Assembly: GCA_023667265.1 (NCBI GenBank)
Contig: JAMPAJ010000001.1
Location: forward strand, 266,698 to 330,697
DNA from: Alistipes sp.
Lineage (GTDB): Bacteria > Bacillota > Clostridia > Oscillospirales > Ruminococcaceae
Reading direction: 5' to 3'
Length of the DNA stretch: 64,000 bases
Below are positions 25,582 to 34,781 of this stretch, one piece after another. The translations under genes were made by a program, and so were the position numbers. Below the pieces are notes generated by a model that saw only the letters and a list, made by a program, of their open reading frames with translations, had not been told where the DNA came from and did not search any database. The stretch's first letter is position 1. Each line of letters opens with the position of its first letter.

Positions 25582-26823
25582 TCAAAGTATACCCATTTCA
25601 AACTTCTTTTCCAGAATTTTCATAACGCTTTCGTCGATGCGTTCAAATGTCAGCCTTCCGGAATTAACTGCGGTTATAACGCCCTCTACTGCTTCTGTAA
25701 GATCATCCGGCATAAGAATGATATCGCAGCCGGCCTCTACCGCCATAACAGCAGCCTCACCGCTGTCGTAATATCCGGTTATGGATTCCATGCTGTGAGA
25801 GTCGGTGATAACAAGTCCGCCGAAGCCAAGCTCGCCTTTAAGCCAGTTTGTAACTACAGTAGGGGAGAGATCGGCTGGAAGAGCCTGACCGTCAGACTGC
25901 TCCGCTGCGAAAACCATCTGGTGTCCCACCATGACAAAATCAGCTCCGGCGTCGATTCCGCCCATAAAAGCCGGAAATTCCGCAAGCTTCAGCTGATCGT
26001 AGGTACGGTCAATGTAAACCGAGCCGTAGTGCGTGTTGCCGCCGCCTGCCCCAAGTCCCGGGAAATGCTTCAAGGTGCTGCATATATCCTTTGAAGCGAG
26101 TCCACGGATGAAAGCGGAGGTCATATCGGAAACTACCGTTGGATCGCTGCTGAATATCCGCGAGCCAAGCTCGTTGTACGGATTCAGGTTCACGTCCGCC
26201 ACGGGAGCAAAGTCTACATTAAAGCCGTAATCCGCCAGATATTCGCCGATAGCCGCGCCTGCCGAATAGGTTTCCCAGGTGTCGTTGAGACTTCCGTAGC
26301 TGCTCATATCGTCGGTGTAACAGATGCCGAGGGAAGAGCTTACTCTTGTGAGAGAACCGCCCTCCTCGTCAACCGTCTGAAAAACGCCTGCACCCTCGCC
26401 CTGCGCAAGCTCCTGCGTATCAGCGAGAAGCTGTTTCAATTGGTCGGAATATGAAATGTTGCTTGAAAAATAGATAAATCCGCCTACAGGGTATTTTTTA
26501 TAACATTCCTTGAACCAGTCGTCCATATATGTAAAGCTGTAGTAATCTGCCAGGGCTTCAGGAGTCACGATCATCATCTGGCATACCTTTTCTTTAAGAT
26601 TCATGCTGTCGAACGTACGCTGAACGTCGACCTTTACGCCTGTGCTCTCAACTGTTTCCGGAACGGAGACCGGCTCTGTGACGCTTTCACTTTCCTCCAT
26701 ATCCGCGGAACTGCCGCTCTCAAAGACGTTGACTGCCGAAAGCTCCACGTCCGGGCTCGCCTGACCGCAGGATGCGAGGCTGAAAACAGCCGCTGCAAGT
26801 ATCGTAAGCTTTAAACGTGCCAA
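25582..26823 (-). CDS. GH3-family glycosidase lipoprotein (beta-N-acetylhexosaminidase/NagZ-like)
   Basis: A 413-residue exported lipoprotein: signal peptide with lipobox LASC near residue 19, an acidic Ser-rich linker to about residue 60, then a single-domain GH3 barrel. TVDEEGGSLTRV binds substrate, STLKHFPGLGAGGG is the NagZ-type Lys-His loop with the later His in NTHYG, and the nucleophile is Asp in VITDSHSM. NagZ-like enzymes release N-acetylglucosamine from muropeptides or chitin-like glycans; the extracellular location suggests wall or host-glycan turnover. The start is a TTG, supported by AAAGGAGG 8 bases upstream; the start overlaps the end of the DUF5662 gene by 13 bases. Confidence 0.9.
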   Translation of the reverse strand: MARLKLTILAAAVFSLASCGQASPDVELSAVNVFESGSSADMEESESVTEPVSVPETVESTGVKVDVQRTFDSMNLKEKVCQMMIVTPEALADYYSFTYMDDWFKECYKKYPVGGFIYFSSNISYSDQLKQLLADTQELAQGEGAGVFQTVDEEGGSLTRVSSSLGICYTDDMSSYGSLNDTWETYSAGAAIGEYLADYGFNVDFAPVADVNLNPYNELGSRIFSSDPTVVSDMTSAFIRGLASKDICSTLKHFPGLGAGGGNTHYGSVYIDRTYDQLKLAEFPAFMGGIDAGADFVMVGHQMVFAAEQSDGQALPADLSPTVVTNWLKGELGFGGLVITDSHSMESITGYYDSGEAAVMAVEAGCDIILMPDDLTEAVEGVITAVNSGRLTFERIDESVMKILEKKFEMGIL

Positions 26824-27353
26824 GGCTTTTTCCTCCTTTTAATGAAATCAAACGCCGCGTCCTCACCCTTTTCCGCGAGAAGCGTAAGCAGAAATTCGAG
26901 CCTTTTCGAGGTGGAAGCCTCAATTTTCCGTCTCGGCTTTGCACGCAGGAAATATTCCAGAGGACAGCGTTGATCGTAATTCTCCTTGAGGTATATTTTT
27001 GAAGCCGCGACCCGGTCGCAGAACATTTCATAGACAAAAACGTCGGGCATACGCACAGGCTCCATAAGCCCTGTTTTCGGGCAATAATCAGTCCAGTACT
27101 CGAAGTGGTGACGATTTCGTCCCTTATGGTGCATCCAGGCGCGTGAAAAGCCGCTAAGCTCTCTTTCCGCCTCGTTGGGGCTTCTGTTTCCCTGGAAATA
27201 TATGACGCCTGGAATAAACTCCGCAGGTGAAAATTTCGACAGGTCGTGGAGCAGTCCCCGGAGGGGAATACCTGCCCGGAAGCAGTGCCGCATGACCATA
27301 TGCCGATGTTTAAGTACAGTAGTCAGATGACCGAAAAAATTTCTGATAAGCAT
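26811..27353 (-). CDS. DUF5662 family protein
   Basis: A 180-residue soluble protein. The family pattern is clear: FGHLTTVLKHRHMVMRHCF, then GLLHDLSKFSPAEFIPG and AWMHHKGRNRHHFEYW, with many His and Asp residues that could bind a metal as in HD-type hydrolases. Function is unknown. It lies between a LacI regulator and a GH3 lipoprotein, with 14 bases to the first and 13 bases overlap with the second, so the three are one operon. The ATG at 27353 is preferred; a TTG at 27365 is a possible alternative start. Confidence 0.85.
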   Translation of the reverse strand: MLIRNFFGHLTTVLKHRHMVMRHCFRAGIPLRGLLHDLSKFSPAEFIPGVIYFQGNRSPNEAERELSGFSRAWMHHKGRNRHHFEYWTDYCPKTGLMEPVRMPDVFVYEMFCDRVAASKIYLKENYDQRCPLEYFLRAKPRRKIEASTSKRLEFLLTLLAEKGEDAAFDFIKRRKKPWHV

Positions 27354-27367
27354 TTTAAATTCCAACC

Positions 27368-28390
27368 TTAATTCAAATCGAGTACGCTGTCCTTGATAAT
27401 AAGACTTCCGCTTATCATTTTTCTTCCTCCGGAAAATCCAGGGTCTGACAGCTTTTTTTCCATAAGAGAAACGGTTTCGGAAGCCATTTTATCGAGATCG
27501 ACTTCTACAGTTGTAATGGCTGGTATGCAGATGTTTGAAACCGTATAATTGTCGTAGCCCACAACGGAAATATCCTCCGGAACGCGTATCCCTTTGGAGC
27601 GGAGGGCTGATATGACCCGGAAAGCCGTTTCATCGCTGTTGCAGACAAAGGCTGTGGGCATTTCTTCCGGAAAATTCATCCGGTCGAAGAGCGTTCCCGT
27701 GTCGTCGCGATCCTCAAGCCGCCATTCGCTGCGGTATTCGAGCCCGTTCTCCAGCAGGCATTTGATATAGCCGAGAAAGCGGTCGTTTATGCTGCTTGTG
27801 GCATTGATAGTGCCTACGAATCCGATTTTTTTATGACCTCTTTCAACAAGGTGGTCGGTGAGGAGATATCCTCCGTGATAGCTGTCGGAGTTGACAGAAT
27901 CCACATTGAAGCGGCTGTCATAGAAGTCCACGAAGATCAGTGGATTTCCGATTCCGCTGAGCTTTGCGATATATTCGCGTTTAAGCTGCCCGATAACGAG
28001 AACGCCGTCAACCTTTTTCTCCAGAACGGTATTGGGGAGAACGCATTTTCTCTCGTTTTCTCTGGTGATGCACTCATAGACTGTAAGTACGTTCATAGCG
28101 GAAAGTCTGTTGGAAATATTGGCTGTCAGCTCCCAGTAGAAGGTACCCTTGAAGCCAACAAAACGCTCCGAGGTAAGAATCGCGACGGATCTTCCGAGAC
28201 GCGGCGGCTCTGATCTTTTTCTGGAAGCGCCTGTATTAGACGGCTTATAGCCCATTTCCTCCGCAGCTTCGCAGATCTGTTTCCGCATTTGTTCGCTGAC
28301 GCCGTCGCGTCCGGCAAGGGCGTTTGAGACGGTAACGACGCTTACGCCGATCTTATGAGCTATATCTATCATTTTAACACCGTTCTTCAT
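27368..28390 (-). CDS. LacI-family transcriptional regulator
   Basis: A 340-residue DNA-binding protein. The N-terminal helix-turn-helix is MIDIAHKIGVSVVTVSNALA followed by the hinge helix region, then a periplasmic-binding-protein-like sensor (about 65-335). VDGVLVIGQ, GHKKIGFVG and DISVVGYDN are typical landmarks. It most likely represses its own operon with the DUF5662 and GH3 genes and responds to a sugar (inference). AAGGAG lies 11 bases before the ATG. Confidence 0.93.
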   Translation of the reverse strand: MKNGVKMIDIAHKIGVSVVTVSNALAGRDGVSEQMRKQICEAAEEMGYKPSNTGASRKRSEPPRLGRSVAILTSERFVGFKGTFYWELTANISNRLSAMNVLTVYECITRENERKCVLPNTVLEKKVDGVLVIGQLKREYIAKLSGIGNPLIFVDFYDSRFNVDSVNSDSYHGGYLLTDHLVERGHKKIGFVGTINATSSINDRFLGYIKCLLENGLEYRSEWRLEDRDDTGTLFDRMNFPEEMPTAFVCNSDETAFRVISALRSKGIRVPEDISVVGYDNYTVSNICIPAITTVEVDLDKMASETVSLMEKKLSDPGFSGGRKMISGSLIIKDSVLDLN

Positions 28391-28425
28391 AGACAGCCAG
28401 ACTCCTTAATATTAAATATACATTA

Positions 28426-28454
28426 ATTATAACATAGTTTAATTAAAAAATAAA
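28426..28454 (-). promoter_or_regulatory. Probable promoter of the lacI-type operon
   Basis: TATAAT on the minus strand at 28426-28431 with a weak TTTATT 17 bases upstream. The surrounding sequence is very AT-rich; no clear LacI-type palindrome was identified. Confidence 0.5.
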
Positions 28455-28528
28455 GAGTAGATTTATTTTTCGGCACATCTATTAATTTTTTTAGTTGAAT
28501 TTGGTGTATATGTACAAAGCAGAACGAA

Positions 28529-28712
28529 GATATCAATACCAGAGATATCAGGGGACGCTCTATCTTGCAGAGCGTCCCCTCACTGAAAACAGTTCACCGG
28601 ATCGTTTTCAGATCCATCCCTTGCAGAGCGCCTGAGGGCAGGATCGACCTGCGGTCAATATGGAGCACTGCTCTGAATCTTGCCAAAGGAGCATTGCCCC
28701 TTTGGAATTCCG
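28529..28712 (+). repeat. Family C element, left copy
   Basis: Contains GATATCAATACCAG, GGGGACGCTCT, TTGCAGAGCGCCTGAGGGCA, GATCGACCTGCGGTC and CCAAAGGAGCATTGCCCCTT. The same blocks in the same order occur on the opposite strand at 32303-32462. Several blocks are hairpins in themselves (GGGGACGCTCT/AGAGCGTCCCC at 28551-28580). This copy has an extra hairpin segment of about 50 bases. Confidence 0.8.
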
Positions 28713-28724
28713 ATGCTGATAATT

Positions 28725-28913
28725 TTACTCTACAGGATAATTTCCGCCGTATCTCGGCAAATATGGATAGACCTCCTCATAGCTTTCGGAAATAGTCTGA
28801 GGGTCGTTGTTTGCCGGAACGATCCCCGTCATATCGCTCCAGGAAGCCGAGGGAAAAAGGTACTCCATACCCTCTGTATCCGGTTCGGGAACAGGTATTT
28901 TCTTTTTGTTCAT
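28725..28913 (-). CDS. Small acidic protein of unknown function
   Basis: A 62-residue protein, MNKKKIPVPEPDTEGMEYLF at the start and YEEVYPYLPRYGGNYPVE at the end, rich in Pro, Tyr and Glu, without signal peptide or membrane segment. GGAGG at the right distance from the ATG at 28913 argues that it is translated. It is divergent from the Cthe_2159-type gene and lies inside the family C inverted repeats. The Tyr/Pro-rich tail is somewhat like small spore-coat or RiPP-precursor proteins, but I cannot assign it. Confidence 0.6.
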   Translation of the reverse strand: MNKKKIPVPEPDTEGMEYLFPSASWSDMTGIVPANNDPQTISESYEEVYPYLPRYGGNYPVE

Positions 28914-28983
28914 AACATACACCTCCGTAAAATTATTAGATCTCCTCGCAGATCTATTATCTGCCGCTTTAAAAAAAATATTC

Positions 28984-29012
28984 TTGACGCAGGTCGATAT
29001 TTTAAGATTATT
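28984..29012 (+). promoter_or_regulatory. Promoter of the dockerin/Cthe_2159 gene
   Basis: TTGACG at 28984-28989 with GATTAT or ATTATT 16-17 bases on. A small palindrome GCAGATCTATTATCTGC lies just upstream and might bind a regulator of both divergent genes. Confidence 0.65.
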
Positions 29013-29087
29013 TTAAGAATGAAAATATATAATCTAACCATAGACAACGGAAAAACCGAAAATATAATCAAAGGAGTATGGTTTACA

Positions 29088-32000
29088 ATGAAAAATTCAA
29101 GCAAAAAAGGTCTTTGGGCGGGACTTTCAACTGCTGTTGTTGCTGCGGCAGCTGCGATCACTGTGACGGCTGCTTCAGCCTCCGCAGCCGAAACGCTTTA
29201 CGGCGATGCAAACTGCGACGGAATCGTTGATATCGCCGATGCGACAGTTATCCTCCAGTATATAGGAAATGCCGATAAGTATAAGCTTTCCGCACAGGGC
29301 GAGGATAACGCCGACGTTTACAACCGCGGCGACGGCATCACAGCTATGGACTCTCTTGCTATCCAGAAGTACGACGCAAAGGTCATTCCCGAGCTTCCCG
29401 AGTCGTGGAAGGATCAGCAGCCGGATCCGGCGGCAGATGTAACATATATCCACCTTAACGGCGCTTCCGCATCAGTTGAGGGCGAGAATGCAGCTGTTGA
29501 AGGTTCAGTTGTCACTATCAGCCACTCCGGCTCGTTCTATGTTGACGGAACCCTTGACGACGGACAGATCGCTGTAAATATTCCCGACGAGACAGTTGAC
29601 GCCGGAACGGTAAAGATCTTCCTCAACAATGCAAATATCAACGGCAGGAGCGCGCCTGCGATTTACGTTATTAATGCGGAGAACACATCGGTAAATATTG
29701 TTGACGGCACGGTCAATACGATATCTGACGGCGATACAGCCTACGCGGGAGATTTCCTTGGAAAGGCGGTTATCGAGGCAAAGGACGACATCACCTTCAA
29801 GGGCGGCGAGCTTGGCACGGGCGTGATCAATATCACCGCCAATACCCAGGACGCTGTTTCCTGCAACAACGATATTAAGTTTACAGGCGGTACAGTCAAT
29901 ATCGACACTCTCAACTCCACGGACAAGACCGACGCGGTAAAGGGCAAGACCTCTGTTACCGTAAAGGATACGGCTGTTGTGAATATCGACGCTGAGGGCG
30001 ACGGACTGAAATCCTCAAAGGGCAGCGTTGCGATCGAGGGCGGAAACGTTTCTGTAAAGGCAGGAAACGACGCTATCCAGGCACAGACAACTATTGACAT
30101 CAGCGGCGGTACAGTTCTCGGCGGCGGAGACCGCGGTCTGACGGCTGTAGATGGCATCAGCATCACAGGCGGAACTGTTATAGTTACGGCTACTGACAAT
30201 CAGGCTGATACTGCAATTATGAGCGGTACAACACAGGGCACAATGGTCATGAACTTTGTTGCATCCTCTGAGACAGACGGCTGCTGGAAAAAGGCGAACG
30301 CTCTCCAGGGCGCAGGAATCAACGAGGAGTATTGGATTAAGAAATATGCCTACGCAGTTATCAGCTCTCCGGAGATCAAGGCTGGCGGAACATATAATTT
30401 CACTAACGTATTCGCAGTAGCAGCTGCAACTGTAAACGGCTCTGTAGATTTCATTCAGACAGGCACTGTAACGATCTACGACAATGTTGACCCGACAGGC
30501 GACAAAACAAGTATGCCTGTACCTCCCACAGACGGCACATACACGGTAACTCTCAGCGGCGCGTCTATCCAGTCAGACGCTCCTGCGGAGGTCGCTTCAG
30601 TTGAAAACAACAAGCTTACTATCACTCAGCCCGGTACATTTTCCGTTGCAGGTGAGGCAAAGGAAGTCCAGATCGTGGTAAATGTTGACAAGACGGCTTA
30701 TCCCGACGGCGTTGTGGAGCTTGACCTTGTAGGCGCTGATATTACAAATACTACTACCTCTCCCATATACGTGCAGTCCGTTGGCGACGAAGTGCAGATC
30801 GTCGCCAAGAGCGGCACGGTAAACACGATATCCGACGGCACGGCTCACAATGAGACATATACTGATTCCGACGGAAACGTGAATACTGTCGAGGGTGCGA
30901 TCTTCGCAAGAGATGATATAAAGTTCAAGGGCACAGGCTCGCTCACTGTCAACGGCAATACAGACGACGCTATCGTGTGCAAGAACGATGTCAAGATCTT
31001 TAACGGAAGCCTGACTGTAAACGCTGTTGACGACGGCATCAGAGGCAAGGACAGCGTTACTATCGGCAACAGCAAGGACACTGATTTTTCAACTCTTAAC
31101 CTTGTCGTAAAAACTCAGCAGGGCGACGGAATCAAGTCCACAGCGACAGATACAGCCGCAGACAAGTCCTACGGTATCGTTACGATAAACGGCGGTACTG
31201 TTGATATCAGCTCCTATGCAGACGGCATCCAGGCTGAACAGGATTTCGTTATGAACGGCGGCGAGCTCAGCATATACACATATCAGGGTTCAGGCTTTAC
31301 AGCGAGCGGCTCTACAGGCAGCACAGGCGGCAATCAGGGAGGTCCCGGCGGCTGGGGCGGCATGGGCGGAGGTATGCAGGACGGCAACTCCAACAAGACT
31401 GACATTTCAGCTAAGGGAATCAAGGCAGTAGGACTTTACGACGCTGCCGGAACAACATACCAGAGCGGAGGAAATATCACGGTAAACGGCGGTACGATCA
31501 TCGTTGACAGCTCCGACGATTCGCTTCACTGCGCAGGTCAGCTCAGCATCCAGGGCGGCAATCTGAAGCTTTCCTCTGCCGACGACGCAGTTCATTCCGA
31601 CAGTGACGTTATCCTGGGCAAGCAGGGCGGCGCAGCGGCTGATTTCAACATCTACGTTCCCAAGTGCTACGAGGGCATCGAGGGAAATAACATCTACCAG
31701 AAGAGCGGTACGGTCATCGTAAAGGCTGACGACGACGGTTATAATGCAGCAGGCGGCTCCGACAGCTCCGGCAACGGCAACAACATGGGCTGGGGTCAAG
31801 GCGGCTGGGGCGGCGGTATGAGCGCCGGCTCCAATATTATCGAAATTACAGGCGGAATCGCAATTTGTCAGTCTGCAAGCGGCGACCACGACGCATTCGA
31901 CTCTAACGGCAGCATCACAATGTCCGGCGGTGTTATTATCGCAAACGGACAGGAGTGCATCGACTGCGACGGAACAAAGAATACAAGCGGTTCTGTCACT

Positions 32001-32282
32001 GCTGAGTGTTCATCACAGGGCAACGGCTCTATCGCTGCAAATACGCTGTTCACAATTGCTGACGGCAGCGGAAATATAGTTGTTTCATTCACGACAATGC
32101 AGGCTATGGGTTCACCCTCTCTCAACGTTTCCGGATATTCCTGCTACACAGGCGGAACAGTAAGCGGAACAAACCTTATCCAGACAGACGATAATGTAAA
32201 GGTATACGCAGACGGCACGATCACAGGCGGAACTGCCGTAAGCGCAGGCTCAGGAAATCAGAATCCCTGGGGCGGAAGATAA
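29088..32282 (+). CDS. Secreted dockerin protein with two Cthe_2159-type carbohydrate-binding modules
   Basis: A 1064-residue exported protein. Signal peptide about 1-33 (ending SASAAE); an N-terminal type I dockerin at about 36-105 (LYGDANCDGIVDIADATVIL and a second, shorter loop); two large beta-helix modules of the Cthe_2159/DUF4353 family at about 125-475 and 480-1050, each with TVNTISDG and repeated DDAI/DDGI turns; Gly-rich inserts (GGPGGWGGMGGG) near 750 and 905. The Clostridium thermocellum prototype binds cellulose and polygalacturonate. Its dockerin would attach it to a scaffoldin. AAAGGAG precedes the ATG at 29088. An in-frame upstream extension to 28680 runs through the promoter and repeat and is not used. 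Confidence 0.92.
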   Translation: MKNSSKKGLWAGLSTAVVAAAAAITVTAASASAAETLYGDANCDGIVDIADATVILQYIGNADKYKLSAQGEDNADVYNRGDGITAMDSLAIQKYDAKVIPELPESWKDQQPDPAADVTYIHLNGASASVEGENAAVEGSVVTISHSGSFYVDGTLDDGQIAVNIPDETVDAGTVKIFLNNANINGRSAPAIYVINAENTSVNIVDGTVNTISDGDTAYAGDFLGKAVIEAKDDITFKGGELGTGVINITANTQDAVSCNNDIKFTGGTVNIDTLNSTDKTDAVKGKTSVTVKDTAVVNIDAEGDGLKSSKGSVAIEGGNVSVKAGNDAIQAQTTIDISGGTVLGGGDRGLTAVDGISITGGTVIVTATDNQADTAIMSGTTQGTMVMNFVASSETDGCWKKANALQGAGINEEYWIKKYAYAVISSPEIKAGGTYNFTNVFAVAAATVNGSVDFIQTGTVTIYDNVDPTGDKTSMPVPPTDGTYTVTLSGASIQSDAPAEVASVENNKLTITQPGTFSVAGEAKEVQIVVNVDKTAYPDGVVELDLVGADITNTTTSPIYVQSVGDEVQIVAKSGTVNTISDGTAHNETYTDSDGNVNTVEGAIFARDDIKFKGTGSLTVNGNTDDAIVCKNDVKIFNGSLTVNAVDDGIRGKDSVTIGNSKDTDFSTLNLVVKTQQGDGIKSTATDTAADKSYGIVTINGGTVDISSYADGIQAEQDFVMNGGELSIYTYQGSGFTASGSTGSTGGNQGGPGGWGGMGGGMQDGNSNKTDISAKGIKAVGLYDAAGTTYQSGGNITVNGGTIIVDSSDDSLHCAGQLSIQGGNLKLSSADDAVHSDSDVILGKQGGAAADFNIYVPKCYEGIEGNNIYQKSGTVIVKADDDGYNAAGGSDSSGNGNNMGWGQGGWGGGMSAGSNIIEITGGIAICQSASGDHDAFDSNGSITMSGGVIIANGQECIDCDGTKNTSGSVTAECSSQGNGSIAANTLFTIADGSGNIVVSFTTMQAMGSPSLNVSGYSCYTGGTVSGTNLIQTDDNVKVYADGTITGGTAVSAGSGNQNPWGGR

Positions 32283-32302
32283 TATCGGAGAGCCGATAAC
32301 AC

Positions 32303-32462
32303 CGGGTTTCCAAAGGGACAATGTCCCTTTGGCAGAGTCCAGAGGCAGCGCCTCTGGCAGGGTTTGGGACAGAGTCCCATATCGACCGTAGGTCGATGAT
32401 GCCTTCAGGCGCTCTGCAAGAGAGAGCGTCCCCTTATTATTCCTGGTTTTGATATTCCTCGG
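32303..32462 (-). repeat. Family C element, right copy (inverted)
   Basis: Read on the minus strand it has GATATCAAAACCAGGAATAA, GGGGACGCTCTCTCTTGCAG, AGCGCCTGAAGGCA, GATCGACCTACGGTCGATAT and CCAAAGGGACATTGTCCCTT, in the same order as the left copy at 28529. Inside it are self-complementary blocks (CCAAAGGGACA/TGTCCCTTTGG, CCAGAGGC/GCCTCTGG). Confidence 0.85.
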
Positions 32463-32468
32463 CATAAT

Positions 32469-32498
32469 AAAAGGCAGGGAAGAAATTCCCTGCCTTTT
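32469..32498. terminator. Bidirectional terminator
   Basis: A perfect 12-bp stem AAAAGGCAGGGA/TCCCTGCCTTTT around 6 bases, between the convergent dockerin gene and parC. Confidence 0.92.
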
Positions 32499-32516
32499 GG
32501 CTATATTCGTTGCTGT

Positions 32517-34757
32517 TTATAAACTCAACTGGTTAACATCGCCCATATCCTTAGCCGGTTTTCCTGCCGAGGGAACCGACTTCACATGATATTTTTCGAG
32601 ACCTGCTGCGGCTTCCGGCGGAACTATCTCCGCGGAGGCAAGCAAGCCGTTTTTCCGCAGAGTCATTACCTGGACACCCTGAGAATCCCTTGTTGCTTTC
32701 GGGAGTATCATTGCAGTGTTAAAAATAAGCGCATGACCCGTAGTGCTCCGGAGGAGAATATCGGCATCCTCATGCACAAAAACCGCTGCCGCGAGAGGCG
32801 ACTTATCAGAAAACGCCTTTGAAAGCTTTTTTCTGTTGGTCTTGGTTTCATAGGCGTTTACAGGTATCTTTGCTGCCTTGCCGTTTTCAAAGAAGAACAG
32901 CATATATCCGCTGTAATCCGTGGTGGGTATCATGTATTTCAGACTCTCACCCTCGTCGAAGCCAAGCTTTGCCGGGATATAATCGCCGAGAACGCTTGCC
33001 TTGCTGTCCTCAAATACGCTTACCCGGGACTTGTACGCCTGTCCCTTATCCGTAAAGAAGATCAGCTCAGCTTTGTTGGTAGATTCGTAGGTGCTGCTTA
33101 TGAAATCGCCCTCTTTCAGCTTTTGCTCGCCGCTCATTCTGAGGGATTGAGGAGTTATTTTCTTGAAGTAGCCGCTGTCGGAGATGAAGAGGTGAACAGG
33201 ATAGTCGGGAGTATCGTCGATATCCTCCTCTTCCTCAATGTCGGTGATATAGTAGAACTGTGTTTTTCTCGGCTGACCATAGTTTTTGATAACGTCCTTC
33301 AGCTCGGAAATTATAATTTTGCGGATCTTGTTTTTGTCCTTGAGGACTTCCTCCAGCTCCGCAACGTCATTTTTCAGCTGGTCAACGTCCTCGATACGGC
33401 GGAGGATATACTGTCTGTTGATATTTCTCAGCTTGATCTCAGCTACATATTCCGCCTGTATCTCGTCAATGCCGAAGCCGATCATCAGGTTGGGCACGAC
33501 GTCGTCCTCGTTCTCCGTTTCACGGATGATCTTTATTGCCTTGTCGATGTCCAGGAGAATTTTGGCGAGAGCCTCAAGGAGGTGGAGCTTTTCCTTTTTC
33601 TTTTGCAGATCGAAATATGTCCGCCGCTTTACGCACTCCTCGCGGAAGGCTATCCATTCTGTCAGGATCTCCCGGACGCCCATGACCTTTGGCGTACCCG
33701 CGATGAGGATGTTGAAGTTGCAGGGATAGCTGTCCTGGAGCGGAGTGAGCCTGTACAGCTTCTGCATAAGCTTATCCGGATCGACGCCTCGTTTCAGGTC
33801 GATAGCTATTTTAAGACCGTCGATGCCTGTTTCGTCGCGGATATAGGACACCTCACGGAGCTTTCCGGCTTTGACAAGATCGACAACCTTTGACTTTATC
33901 GCCTCGACGGTGGTGCTGTAAGGGATCTCTGTGACCTCCAGGCAGTTTGAAGCCTTGTCATAGCCGTATTTGCACCGCAGCTTTATGCTTCCTCTTCCGG
34001 TATCGAAGACCTTGTTCAGCTCAGCCTCATCATAGAGCAGGTAGCCGCCGCCGGGAAAATCCGGGCCTTTCAGCGTGCTTATGATATCATGGTCGGGATT
34101 TTTCATCAGCGCGATCGTGGTCTCGCAGATCTCCGTCAGATTAAAGGGGCAGACATTGCTTGCCATTGATACCGCGATACCGGTATTCGAGTTTACCAGA
34201 ACTGTCGGGAAGGTTGCCGGAAGCAGCGACGGTTCGGTAGTAGTATTGTCGTAGTTGGGGACGAAATCCACGGTGTCCTTGTCGATATCGCGGAAAAGCT
34301 CGGCGCATATACGCTCCAGCTTTACCTCAGTATAACGGGAAGCAGCGGCTGACATACTGCTTGAATACTGCTTTCCGAAGGTTCCCTTTGAGTCAACGTA
34401 GGGGTGGAGCAGGGCTTCGTTTCCCCTGGTAAGACGAACCATAGTCTCATATATCGACTGGTCGCCGTGAGGATTCAGCTTCATAGTTGCGCCGACGACG
34501 TTTGCCGACTTGGACCGCTCCTTATCCTGGCTGAGGAGACCCATTTTGTACATGGTGTACAGTATTTTCCGGTGCGATGGCTTAAAGCCGTCTATCTCCG
34601 GCAGTGCGCGGGAGATTATAACGCTCATGGCGTAGGGCATATAATTTTTTTTCAGTGTATCGGTTATTTTTTCATCAACAACACTGCCGGAGCCTTCGAT
34701 ATATGCTTCGTGCTTGAAAGCGGCAGGTTTCTTTTCGGGTTGTTTTTTTCGGGGCAT
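32517..34757 (-). CDS. parC: DNA topoisomerase IV subunit A
   Basis: A 746-residue type II topoisomerase A subunit that cuts and rejoins DNA for decatenation. The catalytic Tyr is in AAASRYTEVKLE near residue 140; the quinolone-determining region is GATMKLNPHGDQSIYETMVR. The C-terminal half has six-bladed-propeller repeats (LIFFTDKGQAYKSR, ADILLRSTTGHALIF) but no clear GyrA-box, favouring ParC over GyrA. The length and the pairing with the B subunit upstream fit the divergent Clostridia ParC group. AAAGGAG precedes the ATG. A DUF6688 gene and a repeat element lie between it and parE. Confidence 0.9.
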   Translation of the reverse strand: MPRKKQPEKKPAAFKHEAYIEGSGSVVDEKITDTLKKNYMPYAMSVIISRALPEIDGFKPSHRKILYTMYKMGLLSQDKERSKSANVVGATMKLNPHGDQSIYETMVRLTRGNEALLHPYVDSKGTFGKQYSSSMSAAASRYTEVKLERICAELFRDIDKDTVDFVPNYDNTTTEPSLLPATFPTVLVNSNTGIAVSMASNVCPFNLTEICETTIALMKNPDHDIISTLKGPDFPGGGYLLYDEAELNKVFDTGRGSIKLRCKYGYDKASNCLEVTEIPYSTTVEAIKSKVVDLVKAGKLREVSYIRDETGIDGLKIAIDLKRGVDPDKLMQKLYRLTPLQDSYPCNFNILIAGTPKVMGVREILTEWIAFREECVKRRTYFDLQKKKEKLHLLEALAKILLDIDKAIKIIRETENEDDVVPNLMIGFGIDEIQAEYVAEIKLRNINRQYILRRIEDVDQLKNDVAELEEVLKDKNKIRKIIISELKDVIKNYGQPRKTQFYYITDIEEEEDIDDTPDYPVHLFISDSGYFKKITPQSLRMSGEQKLKEGDFISSTYESTNKAELIFFTDKGQAYKSRVSVFEDSKASVLGDYIPAKLGFDEGESLKYMIPTTDYSGYMLFFFENGKAAKIPVNAYETKTNRKKLSKAFSDKSPLAAAVFVHEDADILLRSTTGHALIFNTAMILPKATRDSQGVQVMTLRKNGLLASAEIVPPEAAAGLEKYHVKSVPSAGKPAKDMGDVNQLSL

Positions 34758-34781
34758 TTCAATTACTCCTTTTATAGTTTG

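Noticed and set aside
25326-25601. 91-residue minus-strand frame between GH3 and the M60 promoter
   Set aside because: It overlaps the family B hairpin and the GH3 end and has no ribosome binding site.
28680-29087. In-frame N-terminal extension of the dockerin/Cthe_2159 protein
   Set aside because: It crosses a repeat, the promoter and the ribosome binding site; the ATG at 29088 starts a clear signal peptide after AAAGGAG.
33123-33893. 256-residue plus-strand frame inside parC
   Set aside because: Antisense shadow of a well-recognised topoisomerase.
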